A DNA stretch of 64,000 nt, taken from NCBI GenBank assembly GCA_018269055.1, contig JAFDVI010000005.1, forward strand, positions 165,460 through 229,459, written 5' to 3'. A program made the translations under genes and the position numbers. The stretch's first letter is position 1; each line of letters opens with the position of its first letter. Shown here one piece after another: positions 63,925 through 64,000 of the stretch. The DNA comes from Acidobacteriota bacterium. Lineage in GTDB: Bacteria; Acidobacteriota; Blastocatellia; RBC074. The notes below the pieces were generated by a model. It was not told the origin of the DNA, made no database searches, and saw only the letters and a list, made by a program, of their open reading frames with translations.

Positions 63925-64000
63925 GCCGGAAAGCTTGACTTACCCGGCAATGAATTCTTGTCTTTACCCAAATCTGTTCACGGAATTGGTTTGTCTCAGC

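Overview
The window looks like a chromosomal segment from an acidobacterium, most likely class Blastocatellia. This is an inference from gene content. The main evidence is a giant SBBP-repeat protein ending in the TIGR03437 domain first noted in Solibacter, two PknB-type Ser/Thr kinases with C-terminal TPR-like tails, a CadC-like winged-helix/TPR regulator, many small secreted proteins of unknown function, and a secreted WD40-caspase. GC content is moderate. I found no rRNA, tRNA, CRISPR array or intact insertion sequence.

Layout. 1-6.6 kb: an MFS exporter cut by the window edge with an enoyl-CoA hydratase, a 1.2 kb non-coding stretch holding a strong minus-strand terminator and a possible structured RNA, hemL, and a C4 zinc-ribbon coiled-coil protein. 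6.7-13.5 kb: an Rhs (YD-repeat) locus. The long Rhs frame is split by one in-frame TAA near its N-terminus. It ends in an AT-richer tip with an HEGSH zincin motif, overlaps a secreted candidate immunity gene by ATGA, and is followed by an 855 bp collinear duplicate of part of the Rhs core. 13.6-24.9 kb: rlmB, a FHA-GAF-sigma54 regulator behind two matching operator palindromes, a minus-strand operon of a kinase plus three secreted proteins, an SMP-30 lipoprotein, an SDR coupled to a 64-aa protein, and a DUF2306 membrane protein. 25-30.3 kb: a secreted zincin-like protein, a large secreted protein of unknown role, and the CadC-like regulator. 30.4-43 kb: a small excisionase-like protein, the 1997-aa SBBP protein, a second SMP-30 protein, a GlcG/HbpS-cupin fusion, a spondin-domain protein, an aquaporin-family channel, a 64-aa protein and a subtilase with a glycogen-binding-like tail.

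43-48.7 kb: a tight operon with OlsB-like and OlsA-like acyltransferases (ornithine lipids), a DinB-fold protein, an 888-aa alpha/beta hydrolase-DedA-ATP-grasp fusion, and a secreted HELGH peptidase. 48.6-58.6 kb: a PhaR-type regulator, an SDR and a four-repeat phasin-like protein. These precede a seven-gene run: GNAT, F420-type (DDN-like) oxidoreductase, self-sufficient CYP102 P450, a small ParB-like protein, a dual-specificity phosphatase, a wax ester synthase/DGAT and a lipase-like hydrolase. Together they suggest fatty-acid modification and neutral-lipid storage with granule proteins. 58.8-63.7 kb: a second kinase, with HRDIN replacing HRDIK, convergent with the secreted WD40-caspase.

Across the window, several intergenic gaps are filled by inverted pairs of short palindromes, most headed by GTAG. 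This is the layout of REP/BIME elements mobilised by RAYT transposases. In three operon gaps they sit between one gene's stop codon and the next gene's Shine-Dalgarno sequence.
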